This document shows positions 24,106 through 36,172 of a stretch of 64,000 nucleotides of DNA, one piece after another (position 1 is the stretch's first letter; each line of letters starts with the position of its first letter). This DNA is from Warburgia ugandensis (Eukaryota; Streptophyta; Magnoliopsida; Canellales; Canellaceae). The stretch is taken from the NCBI GenBank assembly GCA_035236585.1, contig CP141132.1, positions 65,445,880 through 65,509,879 of the forward strand, written 5' to 3'. The notes beneath the pieces are model-generated. The model made no database searches. It saw only the letters and a program-made list of their open reading frames with translations, and was not told the origin of the DNA. A program made the position numbers and the translations under genes.

Positions 24106-24114
24106 TTATATATG
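24106..24114 (-). promoter_or_regulatory. TATA box upstream of the membrane-protein gene
   Basis: The minus strand reads ATATATAAG. Transcription starting about 30 bases downstream would give a leader of roughly 100 bases containing the CT run. Confidence 0.5.
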
Positions 24115-24853
24115 GAGAAAGCCGCACAAGAGGGCTTGGTCCTTACAAGTCACAAATTCATCCATCTGAACCATACAGGCAGCAGTTATTGGAAATATTT
24201 GTTATGGAAATATAATTGGGGCCTGCAATTTCAACGATCAAAAACATCCAGTGCTAAATTGCTAATGATGAGCCACGCCAAAATCTGGACCGTCTCACAG
24301 TGCAAGGCACTTGGTTTGGCCTTTAACCGGATTGTTAAAAAATGAAACCTCAACGTTCATCAATAGTTTAGAATCATCTACCGGGGAAAACTTTGTGTGA
24401 CCATCTACAAAATACTGCTGAAAATTTTAATGGTTTGAATCACTAACAGAGTGGATCCTACTTGTACTTTGGGTGCTTATATTTTCCCAGTGAAATAGTC
24501 CCTGCAATTGTGTGAAGCACCTGTTTATTTGAAAATTTCCCAAATTTTAATCTTTTAAAGCTAGTTTTCATAGAATTTTAGATTTCTCAGGTTGGATGCC
24601 TAGGCCTTTTCCTCCCCGCAATTTTATTATTCAATACAACTTTGCAAGTATAGTTCTAAAAGCAAATCCAGCACTAAGATTATTCGTCTGCTAGGCACCA
24701 ATCTTGAGTTGCCCATCCACAAGAAATCCAAACGAAAGTGCGGAATTTGGGGGTATGGCCTCTCTGAGATCCAGAAGATGAATCGCATAACAAAATATAG
24801 GAACCATAAGTATTCTCGGCATATATAAATCCAAACCTAGCTAAATTTTCCTT

Positions 24854-24971
24854 GGGGCTGTTTGGGTTTGGCATAATTCAATTTCAAGGTGTAAAACACT
24901 GTCCGCAGAAAAAAGCTTTTCTGTGTAAGTCCATTTCCAACTGTTTCCTGTGTACCAACCCAAAAGGCCCT
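24854..24971. mobile_element. MITE-like element
   Basis: The ends read GGGGCTGTTTGGGTTTGG and, on the other strand, GGGCCTTTTGGGTTGG. These are imperfect inverted repeats of the GGGCCTGTTTGG type seen in small plant DNA transposons. It is 118 bp long with no coding capacity. No clear target duplication was seen. Confidence 0.5.
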
Positions 24972-24979
24972 AGTTAAGG

Positions 24980-25730
24980 AAGTGAGGAGTATTGATATCA
25001 CTTCCTAATGGGCAGTAGACGTGCTGGAACCACTTAAGGGGGCCATTGCCTAGGCAGGTTTACCCATCACTTAAGGAGCCATTGTTCCATCACAAAGCAC
25101 CTGGTAGGTGTCTTTGGCGAACCATCCCTACCATTTGGCAAGGCCGGTAGGCCAACCCTCTAGAAGAGTAGGGGGTTGGTCCCTCCCCGGGTCGATTTCC
25201 CCCTTACAGGGCAGGCGGAAGCCTCCTCCATCACTGATCGAACCCCCAAAATCTGCCTTGACTTCTAAGAGACTTCTCTTAAGTAGTCCTGCTTGCAAAA
25301 TCGGGTGCTCAGGCTTATGGTGATTGTTAATGCTGTAAAAGAGTAGCCCAATTTGGATCCTTATCAGATCACACCAAACCTGTTCTCATTTGATTTCTGC
25401 TTTTATGGCCTACAAGAAGAAATATAAGAAGCAATTCTCATTTCTCTAAAATTTGGAGTGATATACAGGAATGATTCTCTTCAGAATATAGAAACAAAGA
25501 ATTATTAAATGTGTTTCGGGTGTTCAGAAACAAAAATGAGGGAAATACCAAGAACAGGGTTCCCAAACATACACTAAATTGATTCCTCAATTAAAGCCAT
25601 TTCTCACACTGCGCTATATCATCCACAAGTCATAAAATTACAACCCGCAATTCTAATGTTTTACAACAGAAAACAACAATATTTATGCACACAGTACTGC
25701 AATTTTCTGCTAATACATCTTTTAGAGTAA
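24980..25730. other. No recognised gene
   Basis: A GC-richer patch at 25030-25270 contains GGGTCGATTTCCCC, loosely like a polymerase III B box. I could not find a matching A box, so a second SINE is only a possibility. Confidence 0.4.
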
Positions 25731-25958
25731 AACAAATTCCATGAGACACTAACTTCATACTGTTGGATTGGCCTAAGTTCTGCTGCCACAAAATTCATGG
25801 AAGTTAGTTGCGCAAGGAGTTACAAATGTTTTTTGCAATGCAGCAACAAATTCCATGAGACACTAACTTCATACTGTTGGATTGGCCTAAGTTCTGCTGC
25901 CACAAAATTCGTGGAAGTTAGTTGCACAAGGAGTTACAAATGTTTTTTGCAATGCAGC
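25731..25958. repeat. 114-bp tandem duplication
   Basis: Units 25731-25844 and 25845-25958 are head to tail with only two differences (ATTCATGG/ATTCGTGG and TGCGCAAG/TGCACAAG). It is therefore recent compared with everything around it. Confidence 0.95.
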
Positions 25959-26794
25959 AAAGGCTCTGGAGCTTAAACCACCTCCATACTGTTCATATTT
26001 TCTTTCACAACCTTCACTTTGCACTAAATGTAAGTAGCTCATGTAGGTGATGCCATTCTTTTCCATGCCTTTCAGGGTGCTTCGTACTGAACAACTGTAT
26101 CAATGGGGAAATGGTGATGTAAATTGAAAAATGGATCAGCAAAAGCAATGTCAGAGATTTTTTGATCAGTAGGCCTATGCAACCAACTAAGCTAGCAAAT
26201 ATAAAAGCTGCTAAACTACTCTCAGTCATCAAATTAACTAATAAATGCGCATCCTGTAAGCTCCTAATTGCATGGGTACAAGTTAAGTCTATTTTCCACA
26301 TAACCAGACTAAGAAAGTTTTTCAGGTCTCTAATAACATATGCACAACTTTTCTCCATGCTTCTTTCATCATTCTCAACGAGTAAACCATGTTATAGGCA
26401 ATAGGGAAGTCAATTTACTTGGATATTCATTCAAATTACAACATTACTCATTAAGATGATGTCCATGTGCTATATACGTTATAAAAATTGACATATTGTG
26501 CACTTGAATCTTTTGCAGATCTAATTTGTTCTCTCCAAGTGTTTTCTTTTCGAGCCAAACTTGAAATTGGACAATGACAATGTAATTAGATCAATACTGT
26601 CCATGAAGCTAAGGAGTTATCTAGGATGTGCACAGACTGATATATCACAGCAAAATGTCCTCGTACCATTCTTATTATAAACCCTTAAGCTTTTCCTGCT
26701 GCAAATATTGTCAAACAATTCAACCTAAATATAGCTGATTCAGCAGGGTCTGTTTTTTCACTTGTACAAGATGAATCTCTATCGTGAAGATCCT

Positions 26795-26981
26795 AAAGGG
26801 GGCAGCCCCAGCGCACGAAGCTCCTGCCTATGCGGGGTGCGGGGAAGGGGCGGACCACAAGGGCCTATAGTAGGCAGCCTTACCTTGCATTTTGCAAGAG
26901 GCTGATTCCACGCCTTCAACCCGTGACCTCAAGGTCACATGACGATAACTTTTACTGTTGCGCCAAGGCTCCCCTTCATCA
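26795..26981 (-). mobile_element. Au-type SINE
   Basis: On the minus strand it starts GGGGAGCCTTGGCGCAAC and carries GTGACCTTGAGGTCACGGGT, CAGCCTCTTGCA, AAGGTAAGGCTGC, GGCCCTTGTGGTCCG and GGGGCTGCCC, in the order of the angiosperm Au-SINE family, which derives from a tRNA and is transcribed by RNA polymerase III. A 10-bp duplication TGAAGATCCT flanks it (26785-26794 and 26982-26991), proving an insertion. It encodes no protein and needs LINE enzymes to move. Confidence 0.92.
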
Positions 26982-26991
26982 TGAAGATCCT

Positions 26992-28320
26992 GATCACATA
27001 AATTTTCAACTGTGCAGTCGTGCCCAAACACATGATCTATTGAGGCTCAAATCTTATACTGTACTTATTTTATCCAGTTTGCATTCAAAATATATCTAGC
27101 TTACATGGCATAGAGTAGACCAAACTCATTATAGGACAGGGACAAATACTTTTCAAGCCAAATGAAAATTAAAGATCCAATTAGTTCTAGTTACAATCTA
27201 AACTATGCCCCCCAAGTACAAAGGCCTTTCCTGTGGAAAGATCATGCTAGTACAAAAACTAGTGTGGCATAGACTATGCCACCCAGCATTCAAGCCAAAA
27301 GGAACACTAGCTACAATGAAATCAAATCCAATCAAATTTTACATGCTTTTCAAACTCCAGATACCGACCATTAGGCCTTGCTTCTTCCTGCTTTTCCAAA
27401 GATCATCAGAGCTATAAGAGATAACCTTTGGCTCCAAATCTCATTTACAATGGGAACTCCATAAGTGGAGCCTCCATATCTAAGAAGACCATCTGTTATT
27501 TGGCATGTCCTCCCAAAATTTATAGCCCGATTCAACCCAGTGCCAACTGATAACCAGATAGACTTCAAGCACAGATTCTTGAATCTTTTTGGCTCATGAA
27601 GGAGACAGCTACAGAATAGAAGACTGACTGCTTTCCACGAGGGTAAGTTTTTTTGTTTTTCTCTCCCTAACCAAACTGAAAAGTCCTACAACTACATTCC
27701 AACCCTATATTTGATCAGTAGTACCATCTAACTGCTCTCCATGTCCAGTTTGCTAGATCATGTTTAATACTGAATACCTTAAGGACCTTCTCTATCCATG
27801 CCTATAGTTGCAAGAGAGTCAGATGACCAATTGCTTATCTCAATTACAAGAATATCAAAATTTCAACAATATCAAAATTTCAACAATATCATAAACATGA
27901 AAACATTTCCCAAACTCGAACTTGCAAGCACTGTAATGCTCCCATCACTGCTCTATCTACAATTCAGACTTCTTGCTTAGCCATAAGAAAAGTCACAAAG
28001 GTTTCACTTCTTCTGTAGATTTCATCCAAGTTCATAGTCCAGTTCTCACTTCTTATTGTAACAAAAACCCAAATTCAAGCAATCAGCTCAACCACTACAA
28101 ACAATCAGAAGCTCCTGATTCCAGAATGAATAAGCTCGATATACACATTAATATATTAGCAGCTTAGCAGTACAGGAATACCAACTTTTTGTTACAAAAT
28201 GAATCAAATAATTCAAGCATCCTTCTATCCTCCAAAGTTATACTAGTTTCTTACTCAATGCGGATAAAACACAGGAAAAATGTAAAAGCCACAGAAGAGT
28301 AAACAATGGAAAAATGATTA
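26992..28320. other. No recognised gene
   Basis: Only short unconvincing frames. Some of this could be 3' flank of the RPB12-like copy, which is transcribed towards it. Confidence 0.4.
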
Positions 28321-28322
28321 AT

Positions 28323-28607
28323 TTACTCATTTCTGCGAGTGCGCTTCTTATTGAGACCTACGGTATCCGCAATCCCTGCATTGAATCACATCTTCCGGCA
28401 TCAATGTGTTCTCTGGCTCCGCAAATCTAAACTTCAAAGTATAGAGAAATAAAAGGAGAAACAAAACAAATTCATGAACAACAGCAACTAAACGCAGTGA
28501 CTAAAACAAATGAACTAAATAGGAAAATTAAATGTTAGAATTAAGTGCAGAAAATCTCAAAATCACCTCCAACAGATGTGGGTCACAGGTTCAGGTTGAG
28601 CATCCAT
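28323..28607 (-). pseudogene. NRPB12: RNA polymerase II/IV/V subunit 12 (RPB12-like), broken two-exon copy
   Basis: Exon 1 (28567-28607) encodes MDAQPEPVTHICW, followed by a GT donor. After a 140-bp intron ending TTTAG, exon 2 (28323-28426) encodes ENTLMPEDVIQCRDCGYR and, in a shifted frame, NKKRTRRNE. Plant RPB12 is a zinc-ribbon protein of about 50 residues (CxxC...CxxC) that helps assemble nuclear RNA polymerases. Three single-base insertions relative to the family pattern destroy the second Cys of the first CxxC and leave the frame restored at ENTL. Another shift after CGYR creates an early stop. Intron and leader are retained, so this is a duplicated gene, not a retrocopy. Confidence 0.8.
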
Positions 28608-29002
28608 CAACTGCAAACAACAAATTGAAATCACGGGAAAGACTAAAAACCCAAAAAAAGATTGAAATCGATGAATCTAGAACCCCAAAAAAGGAAAGAT
28701 TCCTAAGACCTCAAAAAAGAGAAACAAAGCAAAAGGAAAGCCGTGGAAAAGCTTAAAAGAATTGAAAATAAAACAAAATGAAGATTGGAAACAGATTGGA
28801 TGAAGAGGGGTTTCAGAACACAAGAGAATCAAATATTTGAGTTTAGATTTAGACCCTGTTTTGCGAAATATAAAACATGAACGCATGAAAGTCTCAGTGC
28901 AGTGATGAAAATAGGCACTGAAATCAAATAGCAAGAAATAACAAATACTAAAATGAAGAATACACGAAGAGGAAACAGAATTTGCAGGTTGCAGGCAGGA
29001 AG

Positions 29003-29012
29003 AGTATAAAAT
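29003..29012 (-). promoter_or_regulatory. Possible TATA box of the RPB12-like copy
   Basis: The minus strand reads TTTATACTC about 400 bp upstream of the start codon. The distance would require a long leader or a leader intron. Confidence 0.3.
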
Positions 29013-29149
29013 TGCTGGGTGGGGAATCCTAATCCTGTACTTGGAGAAGGGTTAGAGTGTTTGAGGTAGAGGGAAAAAGAAAGACAAGGCTTTGATTCTT
29101 AAGAAGCAAGACTTAGTGTAGACAGCCGTTTCGTTGACTCTTTCCATCC

Positions 29150-31220
29150 GGCTTGCTTGCAAGAAAATGGGGAGTCGAGGCTGCTCGAATTCGACTACTG
29201 TTTCTCACGATCAAATTTATTGTTTTGCATGTCTTTCGTCAGCAAAAATAGGTAACTCCGTATAAATCAGTACAAATCTAGCTACTTCTTTTGTATCTTT
29301 AGAAAATTAACAAAAATAGATGATCTTTGTTTTTTATCATAAAAATATGGGCTTAAAACATCTAATGAGTATAAATTTTAATCTCTATCCTATTTAGACC
29401 AGTCCAAATATGATTAATGGTTTAGATTTAAAGAACAAAGCTCCACCACCCTTGAACAAAAGGTGTAGACTTCTTTCTCTGAAAAGTATGTATGCCTACT
29501 AGGACTCTTTCTTTAGTAGATCAAAAGGCATTAAATTGGATTTGATCCTTTGCTTTTTTAATGTTTGTTTCTTTGTTTTTCTCCCTTGTTTTTAGACAAA
29601 AACATGCGTAGTGTTTGGGGTTTGATACTCCTCGTGCCATTGCACTAGAAGGCTTCGATGCTTGTTCCTTCGAAGTTTCTAACTCGATTGTTTCCAAGTA
29701 AAATTTTTAGAGGTCAGAGTCAAATTTAATTCACATGCCTTTTGACCTATATCCATAGATGAAAGCAATCAAATGAGCCAGTCCAATCATGCAAACATTT
29801 GGTCCATCAAAAATGGTCAATTGGGACACTCCTACGTGAACTATCTATATAGCGTTCTGGGACTTTGTGTTGTGTTTCCTTCTTTATCTTTAGATTACAA
29901 ATGGATCATAGGTACGAGGCATGGACTATTTACCTGCTGGTTCACATTGTTGATAGACTATAGCCTTATTACTCAAGCTATTATAGCCATCTTTACACTA
30001 ACCCTGATATGTATAACATTGCTTATGTCTCAACCCTAATTGACCTTGGGTCAAAGATTTTTGGTCCCCAAACCAATTTCGATAAAAAGATTTCTACCCA
30101 CCCCTTAGCCAATAGGGTTGTTTCAGGTCACATTCTTCGAAAAGCATGAGCCATATATGAAAATCTCTTTACTTATTGGTTTTTGGGAAAGGTTGCACAT
30201 AAAGCTTACCAAAAGAAAAGAAAATGATGCATGTCAAAGGTTTATAAATTTTCATCATTATTGAATGTCATGTAGGGATGGCAACTAGTTCGGTTAGGGA
30301 AATTTTAGCTGCCCCTACCCCTGCCCCTACCCTAATCGACATCAAGTCAAAGATTTTCTACCTAAGTCCTAGTCGACATTAGGTCATTAGAGGTTCACTA
30401 GTCTGCTTCCTTATTACACTTATTAAACTTTGGTCTTAAAATTAATAGAAACTCTCATATCTTTCCCCCTTCCCTCTTATTTCAATTGCATATATAGTTA
30501 CAAAGTTCGAAGGTCAAAAAAGTATTCAATAAAAAAAGCCAAAAAATTCAAAAAGTTTGGAGAAAAATATGGCAAATGGTTAGAAGTACAAGGAGCACTC
30601 AACTTGCATTGATCCATACATTCATCTCCTGAGAATTATTTAGGTAGTTTGTCTCAATTTATTATAAGAATAAGTGCATAAGAGGTGATTTTAGCCATTT
30701 GCATCAAGATTAAACTTCTTCTATCATTATAATAGATATCGATTCACTAACAACATGCTCAATTAAAAGGGTAATTTTGTCCCACTGGGGATCCTACAGT
30801 ATCCTTTGTGAACTTAACATCCACAAACCCAATTGCTAGAAAACTATGCTTGTATGAACAATCTCAATTGGAATACTTTAGCTACAATTTTGAAAAGAAG
30901 GATTTCTATTTGTGAATTCCAAGAAGTGAAAAAGAAAATAGAAAAGAAGAAAATAAATTTTTTTAGATGATTTTTGCCTTATACCATGTGGCTTAAAAGA
31001 TTGATTAGAAGTCCAAAAAGCTCACTTTTTGTTGACCTTGCTTATTAGACTAGAAGGAGATTAATTTTCATATTAAAAGAAATTTTGCATGGAAAGTGTC
31101 TCATACCTTGAAATTGAATCAAACCAAATTGAATCAAACATGCCTAATTTAACAATAAAAGCTCTAAACATAAATAAGTACTAGCTTCATCTTGTAAGTG
31201 AATGCAGCTATAGAGGTTTA
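29150..31220. other. No recognised gene; possible hAT end near 30273
   Basis: TAGGGATGGCAACTAG at about 30273 followed by CCCCTACCCCTGCCCC resembles the terminal and subterminal sequence of plant hAT elements, but no partner end was found. Confidence 0.35.
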
Positions 31221-31229
31221 AGATGTGCC

Positions 31230-31725
31230 AAAAAGAAAAGCTTAGTAGAAGCAGCCACATATGGTAGCTCCATTACCAAGTGGAAGATGACATATCTCAA
31301 TGTGAGTATCTACCAAGAAGGATTTATTAACCTCCCTCATGTGAAACTTGAAGGGCTTTTGCTTCTTTGGAACTAAGATTCAGGCATGGGTGTCCAATGT
31401 GTGTTCTAATAGAGAATGAGGCCATTGATTGTCACCAGTTTTATGAATTTCTCATTATAAGTCAAATAGTTTTCCTTGTTTGCATTCATTTATACATAGT
31501 CGAAAGAGCTTTCATTCTTCATCTGCAATCAAAACCAAAACCAATAAAAACCAAATCATGAGGAGAAATTACGTTAAAGAACATAGATAAGAAAGGTAAG
31601 AGAGGTTAACTTACATCAGCCAATAATTCAAAAGGGTCAATTTTGTGATCAACACAAGCCTTTTTAATTATTAGTAACCCAAGCTCATAGCTCTTATGAT
31701 TTATAGCTATGGTTATGACCTACAT
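31230..31725 (-). pseudogene. CCoAOMT-like pseudogene, 3' part (exons 4 and 5)
   Basis: 31230-31520 aligns base by base with the last exon of the intact gene at 57492-57782 (shared CTCAATGTGAG, AAGGATTT, CTCCCT.ATGTGAAAC), and 31610-31725 with exon 4. Both are on the minus strand with the same exon order. Indels and stops break the frame. The remaining exons are found at 52566-52938 beyond a large insertion. Confidence 0.85.
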
Positions 31726-31778
31726 TGTGTTGTTGGATTATAAACAATCTATATGGTTAATATAGGTAACATAGATGG

Positions 31779-31947
31779 TGAAAAATCTTGATAAGGGTGA
31801 AGATGTTCTCATTTCTTATCAATGAATTGGAGGAATTATAACATAAGTATCATAGGTGGTGAAAAACCTTGATAAGTATATATTATTAATTTCTCTGATT
31901 GATTGATAAGAAATGAGAACATCTTCGCCCTTATCAATTACAATTAA

Positions 31948-32026
<79 letters not shown>

Positions 32027-32178
32027 GGAAACATATATAAAAATGGGTGCATTTAACACATACAACTATAAAACTATGACATCACATGCATCATATCCTA
32101 ACATATAACATTACATGCTCTACTCTCAACATGCATCCAAATCCTGACAGCATCACACTTTCCAATATCTTTCTAACA
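31779..32178 (-). repeat. 3' LTR of the 20.8-kb copia element
   Basis: On the minus strand it begins TGTTAGAAAG and ends TTTTTCA. It shares ACACATACAACTATAAAACT and AACATATAACATTA with the right LTR. It is longer than its partner (400 versus 253 bp) because of a (CA)n expansion and an inverted duplication. Confidence 0.85.
31949..32025. repeat. (AC)n microsatellite in copia LTR
   Basis: 77 bp of AC. The right LTR has only a few ACAC units at the same place, so it expanded after insertion. Confidence 0.95.
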
Positions 32179-32199
32179 CTTCCCATCAAGGTGGAGAGT

Positions 32200-32489
32200 G
32201 AAGGTCATGAACTCCCCACTTGCACATCAAATAATGGAGTTGATCCTTGTTCAAAAGTTTAGTGAGAACATCAACAATCTGATGTCTAGATGGGATAGGA
32301 AATAGATAAAACTCCACTTTGGATCTTCTCAACAATAAAATGAGAATCAAGCTTTACATGTTTTGTTCTTTCTTGAAATATTGGGTTTGCATTTATGTGA
32401 AGTGTTTCATGGCTGTTATGAAATAATAGGACATGTTTAGGGTATTCTACCTTAGGTGTTTAAGAAAATATGTTAACCAAGTGACTTCA
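32200..32489 (-). pseudogene. Copia RNase H C-terminal part
   Basis: The minus-strand translation gives VTWLTYFLKHLR, NPIFQERTKH-like codons, then IPSRHQIVDVLTKLLNKDQL and LMCKWGVHDLHSP. These match the end of copia RNase H, just before the PPT (TTGATGGGAAG) and 3' LTR. It has several stops. It breaks exactly where a gypsy-type LTR begins (TGTGACGACC at 32490). Confidence 0.8.
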
Positions 32490-34100
32490 TGTGACGACCA
32501 AGGTTTTCATATGCATTTTTACCTGCAAAACTAATTCCTAATGCGGGATCAAATCTCTATTTGAAAACAATTTTATAAATCAATGTAGCAGAAGAATTAT
32601 TTTTCTTTTAAAGTCATTTTAAAAAACCCTAAGTGTCATTTGCCTTTAATAAAGTAAAATAGCTATAATTTTTTTATTAAAATAGAAATACATGCATCCC
32701 AGATCTAGCTAGTCACAGCTCACAGTCCAACTGGAGTAATTACATATATATGTCCAGAAAAGATAAGTCATATACATACATTATTTATACAGTCTGTTGA
32801 ACCTTTGTCTTCATCCAAAATTTGTAACCACTTTGAATTGCTCTTCCTCAAGTCAAATTCTTCATGGTCTTGAGATATTGTAAACAAAGTTACAATATCT
32901 TAGCAAGCTTAAACTTGTGTAGGTAGTTTAACAAATGTTATACCAATTCTTGAAATCCAATTTTAAACAATATTTTAAATAATTTTTCATGCAGTTCTAA
33001 AGAATACAATGTTCAATTCAAAGACAAGATATAATTTGAAATCATATATTAAATTAGGATTGCAATTCCATGCTAAAATATTTCAGAAAATATCAACATA
33101 AAACATGCACAATTTTGAATGTATGTTTTTCAAACCATCAAATCCACATGGTAATCTCATATAAATTGTATATAATAAATCACAAAATCCCATATGTGCA
33201 TAACTTTTAAATTTTGTAAAAAATCCACAATCTAACTCGATAAATAAATTGGCATAAGATCTTAAAAATATTAAAGTAGTAATCGATTAAACCACGAACG
33301 TTGACAATCTCAAACCTATAATATCATCATGTGCACATACGCACCCCGGTGAACATATGAGCCCGTTGGTTATGAGTATTCATCTAAAGACCGTCAACAT
33401 TTTGATCATATACAGTATCATAAAATAGAAATCTCATGGGTCATTATATCACAACCAGCTCACTAAAATCATTTCTTTGGTATCTAAAGACTAGCCATCG
33501 CAACCTTCACGGTGACTATAGATACGCCTCAAAAAGGGTGTTGTCAACACTTCCAGTGATCATTTTCCTATCACAACACTTAAGAAGAATAGGTGCCTCT
33601 TTGGGCATGGATGCCTTCTATCTTTGGTGGTTAAAGGTCAGGAGGCCAAACCTGTATAACTTCTTAGCATAGTGTCCACATGAGATTGTTGTATTTTACA
33701 AATCATTCCTTTCTCATGAGTTACAAATAGGATGCACAATTGTATGTAACATAATGAACAACACTATCCATCTTTCAAGATTAAAAGTATGCATTATGAG
33801 ATTAAAACCATGCATCAACTTTCATGCCTCATTTACAAGTAAATGCATAATTTAAAAAAGAAAGAAAGAAATATAACATGGCAATATATCAATTTTATGA
33901 GGTCATGTAATTCAAATTGAATGCATAATAATCAAATAATCAGTTTGGTTCAATTATTTAAAAATCAATTATTTTAATAAGACTACTGAAATGCTCAAAA
34001 TCCAAAAGGCAAATAGATGTTAAAACTACCTACCTCTTACGGTGATTTCCACAAACTTCTCAAGCTTTTCCCTTGGCCCTTACCATGATCTAATGATAAG
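32490..34100 (-). repeat. Diverged Tekay-like LTR (fragment)
   Basis: It starts TGTGACGACCAAGGTTTTCATATG, comparable to the LTR start at 6329. Near 33300-33690 it has the same layout of date-like modules (a GACTATAGATACGCCTC/ACACTTCCAGTG block, then AGGAGGCCAAACCTGT...TAGCATAGTGTCCACATGAG), parallel to 7010-7230. No internal domains are attached. The far end is not clear and may extend towards 36 kb. Confidence 0.6.
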
Positions 34101-35526
34101 TAAAGCCAATTGTGCGTTGATCTCTATAGTGCATAAATTTTTTATTTTTAATATACTTACACACACTTAGATATTTAACTTTAATTATGATTTAACGGTC
34201 CAGATCATTGAACTATTAAATTTTATTATATTTTCCTAAATACATCTTTAGATCTCACTATCTTAGTCATCCTAAGCTTATATTAAAGGTCTGGGGGTTG
34301 GATTAGTTTAGAAAACTATATTCTAATGTGCATCAAGTAGATCTACCAAAAATAGATCAAAATCAAAGGTGGGTTTTTTTAGGTCCTACCTTGTTGGTGT
34401 AATTCCTTGCTTAAATTGTCATAAGTGATGATAGATTGTAGATGGATTGCAGCGCTAAAGTTTAATCTTGGTCATGCATCCTTGCCTTCTACAGATCTCC
34501 AACTAGACTCAACCAATCGTTGAATAATTGGAGGGGTTATATGGATGATTTAGATCAAATATTTTGAGCAACCAATCATGGAAATGGGGTGCCTGATCTC
34601 ATAATTTAAGCATATAACCACTAACCAACAGTTAGATCATGAAAAATGATCATATATTTTGATTCTAGGGTTTTTGGTGATGGATCTATCATTAGATTAT
34701 GGCGATGACTTAGATTGATCATAAATTCAGGTGTTTGATTACTAATCTACTGTTAGATCAATGTGTGAGGTCAGATCAAGTACAAATTAGATGGTTTGGT
34801 GTTAAATCTATGGCGACATTTGATTAGCATCTCAAATTGATTATAGATCTAGGTGCTAAGCAGCTGAGCAAAGGTTAGAGAGTCTTAAAGGGACATATCG
34901 GTGGCAGATCTAGCAACTAATGCCAAAATGATTGGATCATGATAAAAAAATTAAGTTAGACATAGATCTTATTTCAGGTGTATGATTAATGATTGAATCA
35001 TGTGGGAGTTTGCGGATTTGATCATGGATCTAAAAATTTGTGATAAATCAAGGGCTAGATGGTGATGGACAATCGAATCAATCCTTCTAGGTCAGATTGT
35101 TGATTAGTGTGCTTCCAAGCTAGATATAATTAAGATCAAATATTTAATGGTTAAATTTCCATTACTTACCTTCAAATCATCATGATCTTGCAAATGAAAA
35201 GTCAGATCTTATAGATCACACGTTGTGGATCTCATATCATTACTGCATCCAATTTGGATGGTCAGATGATCCTTGATCAAGGATCTGACCTTTCCATTGT
35301 GAAGATTTGGCTGAAAAACCCTAGAATTGTGTTTTTCAGCTTAAAATTCAATGTTGTTAATGATGACGGGCCGTTGTCGAAGAAGGTGACCATGCAGTCA
35401 TCACATGTGATTTTTTTTACATCAGATTAAAATTTTTCATAAAGAGTTTGAAGGTCGGGCACTCATCTATATTTTCATTAAGTTTGAACTGTTTGATGGT
35501 CGTTTGATGTAAAAAAAAGAAGAAGA

Positions 35527-35601
<75 letters not shown>

Positions 35602-35882
35602 GATTTTCTAGTTGAACTATTGTTGCAAATCCCAGTGTCATTGAAGTTGGAATCTCCATCCGATCGGAGGTGAAATCTACTCCAATTAAGTAATGTTTAA
35701 CTGGATTTTGATCCTGTCTTTATGAGGAATCCAATGGTGATGTCAAATATCTGATCCACTAGCATTTGGTCATCATGCATTGAAAATCAACGATAACCAA
35801 AGGTTACCATGGCCAACAATAGTGGCGCATGGGAGAGGGGAGTGCAGGAGGAGAAGAGAAAAAGAAGAAAAGGAAGGAAAAG

Positions 35883-35966
<84 letters not shown>

Positions 35967-36100
35967 GACAACTACCAGTAGAGTGAAGTAGCCAGTTATT
36001 GATATGCTAGATTTAGGACAACTAGGAGCTAGTGTGCTTGGTGAGTGAAGAATAATCAATTAATGATTGAGTCTCTATTGCATCATTAAGTACTTGTTAT
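34101..36100. other. Repeat-like interval with two GA microsatellites
   Basis: (GA)n runs lie at 35530-35599 and 35886-35963. There are many short recurring phrases (TAGATCAT, TTAGATC) but no coding motif. It probably belongs to an LTR or its leader. Confidence 0.5.
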
Positions 36101-36103
36101 TTT

Positions 36104-36172
36104 CTACAAGTGCATGGGCTATTATAGTATAGGTTGTGCAAGTACGAGTCGATCTCACAGGGACTCGACTTG
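36104..36172 (+). repeat. Motif shared in inverted orientation with 56817-56884
   Basis: AAGTGCATGGGCTATTATAG...GTGCAAGTACGAGTCGATCTC matches the reverse complement of 56817-56884 (AAGTGCACGGGTTATTGTAG...). It is probably a conserved boundary module of one retroelement family present in both places. Confidence 0.65.

Noticed and set aside
25030-25270. Second SINE suggested by GGGTCGATTTCCCC
   Set aside because: No A box at the right distance and no flanking duplication found.
26828-27099. Frames across the SINE
   Set aside because: The sequence is an Au-SINE with TSD; any frame there is accidental.
31819-32052. Open frame made of Cys-Val repeats
   Set aside because: It is the translation of the (AC)n microsatellite; no gene support.
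33436-33672. Open frame in the LTR-like segment near 33.5 kb
   Set aside because: It lies in sequence parallel to the Tekay LTR modules, so it is not a gene.
35417-36059. Several frames with long Leu-Ser or Arg-Glu runs (also at 39263-39539 and 55375-56098)
   Set aside because: These are translations of GA/CT microsatellites, not proteins.
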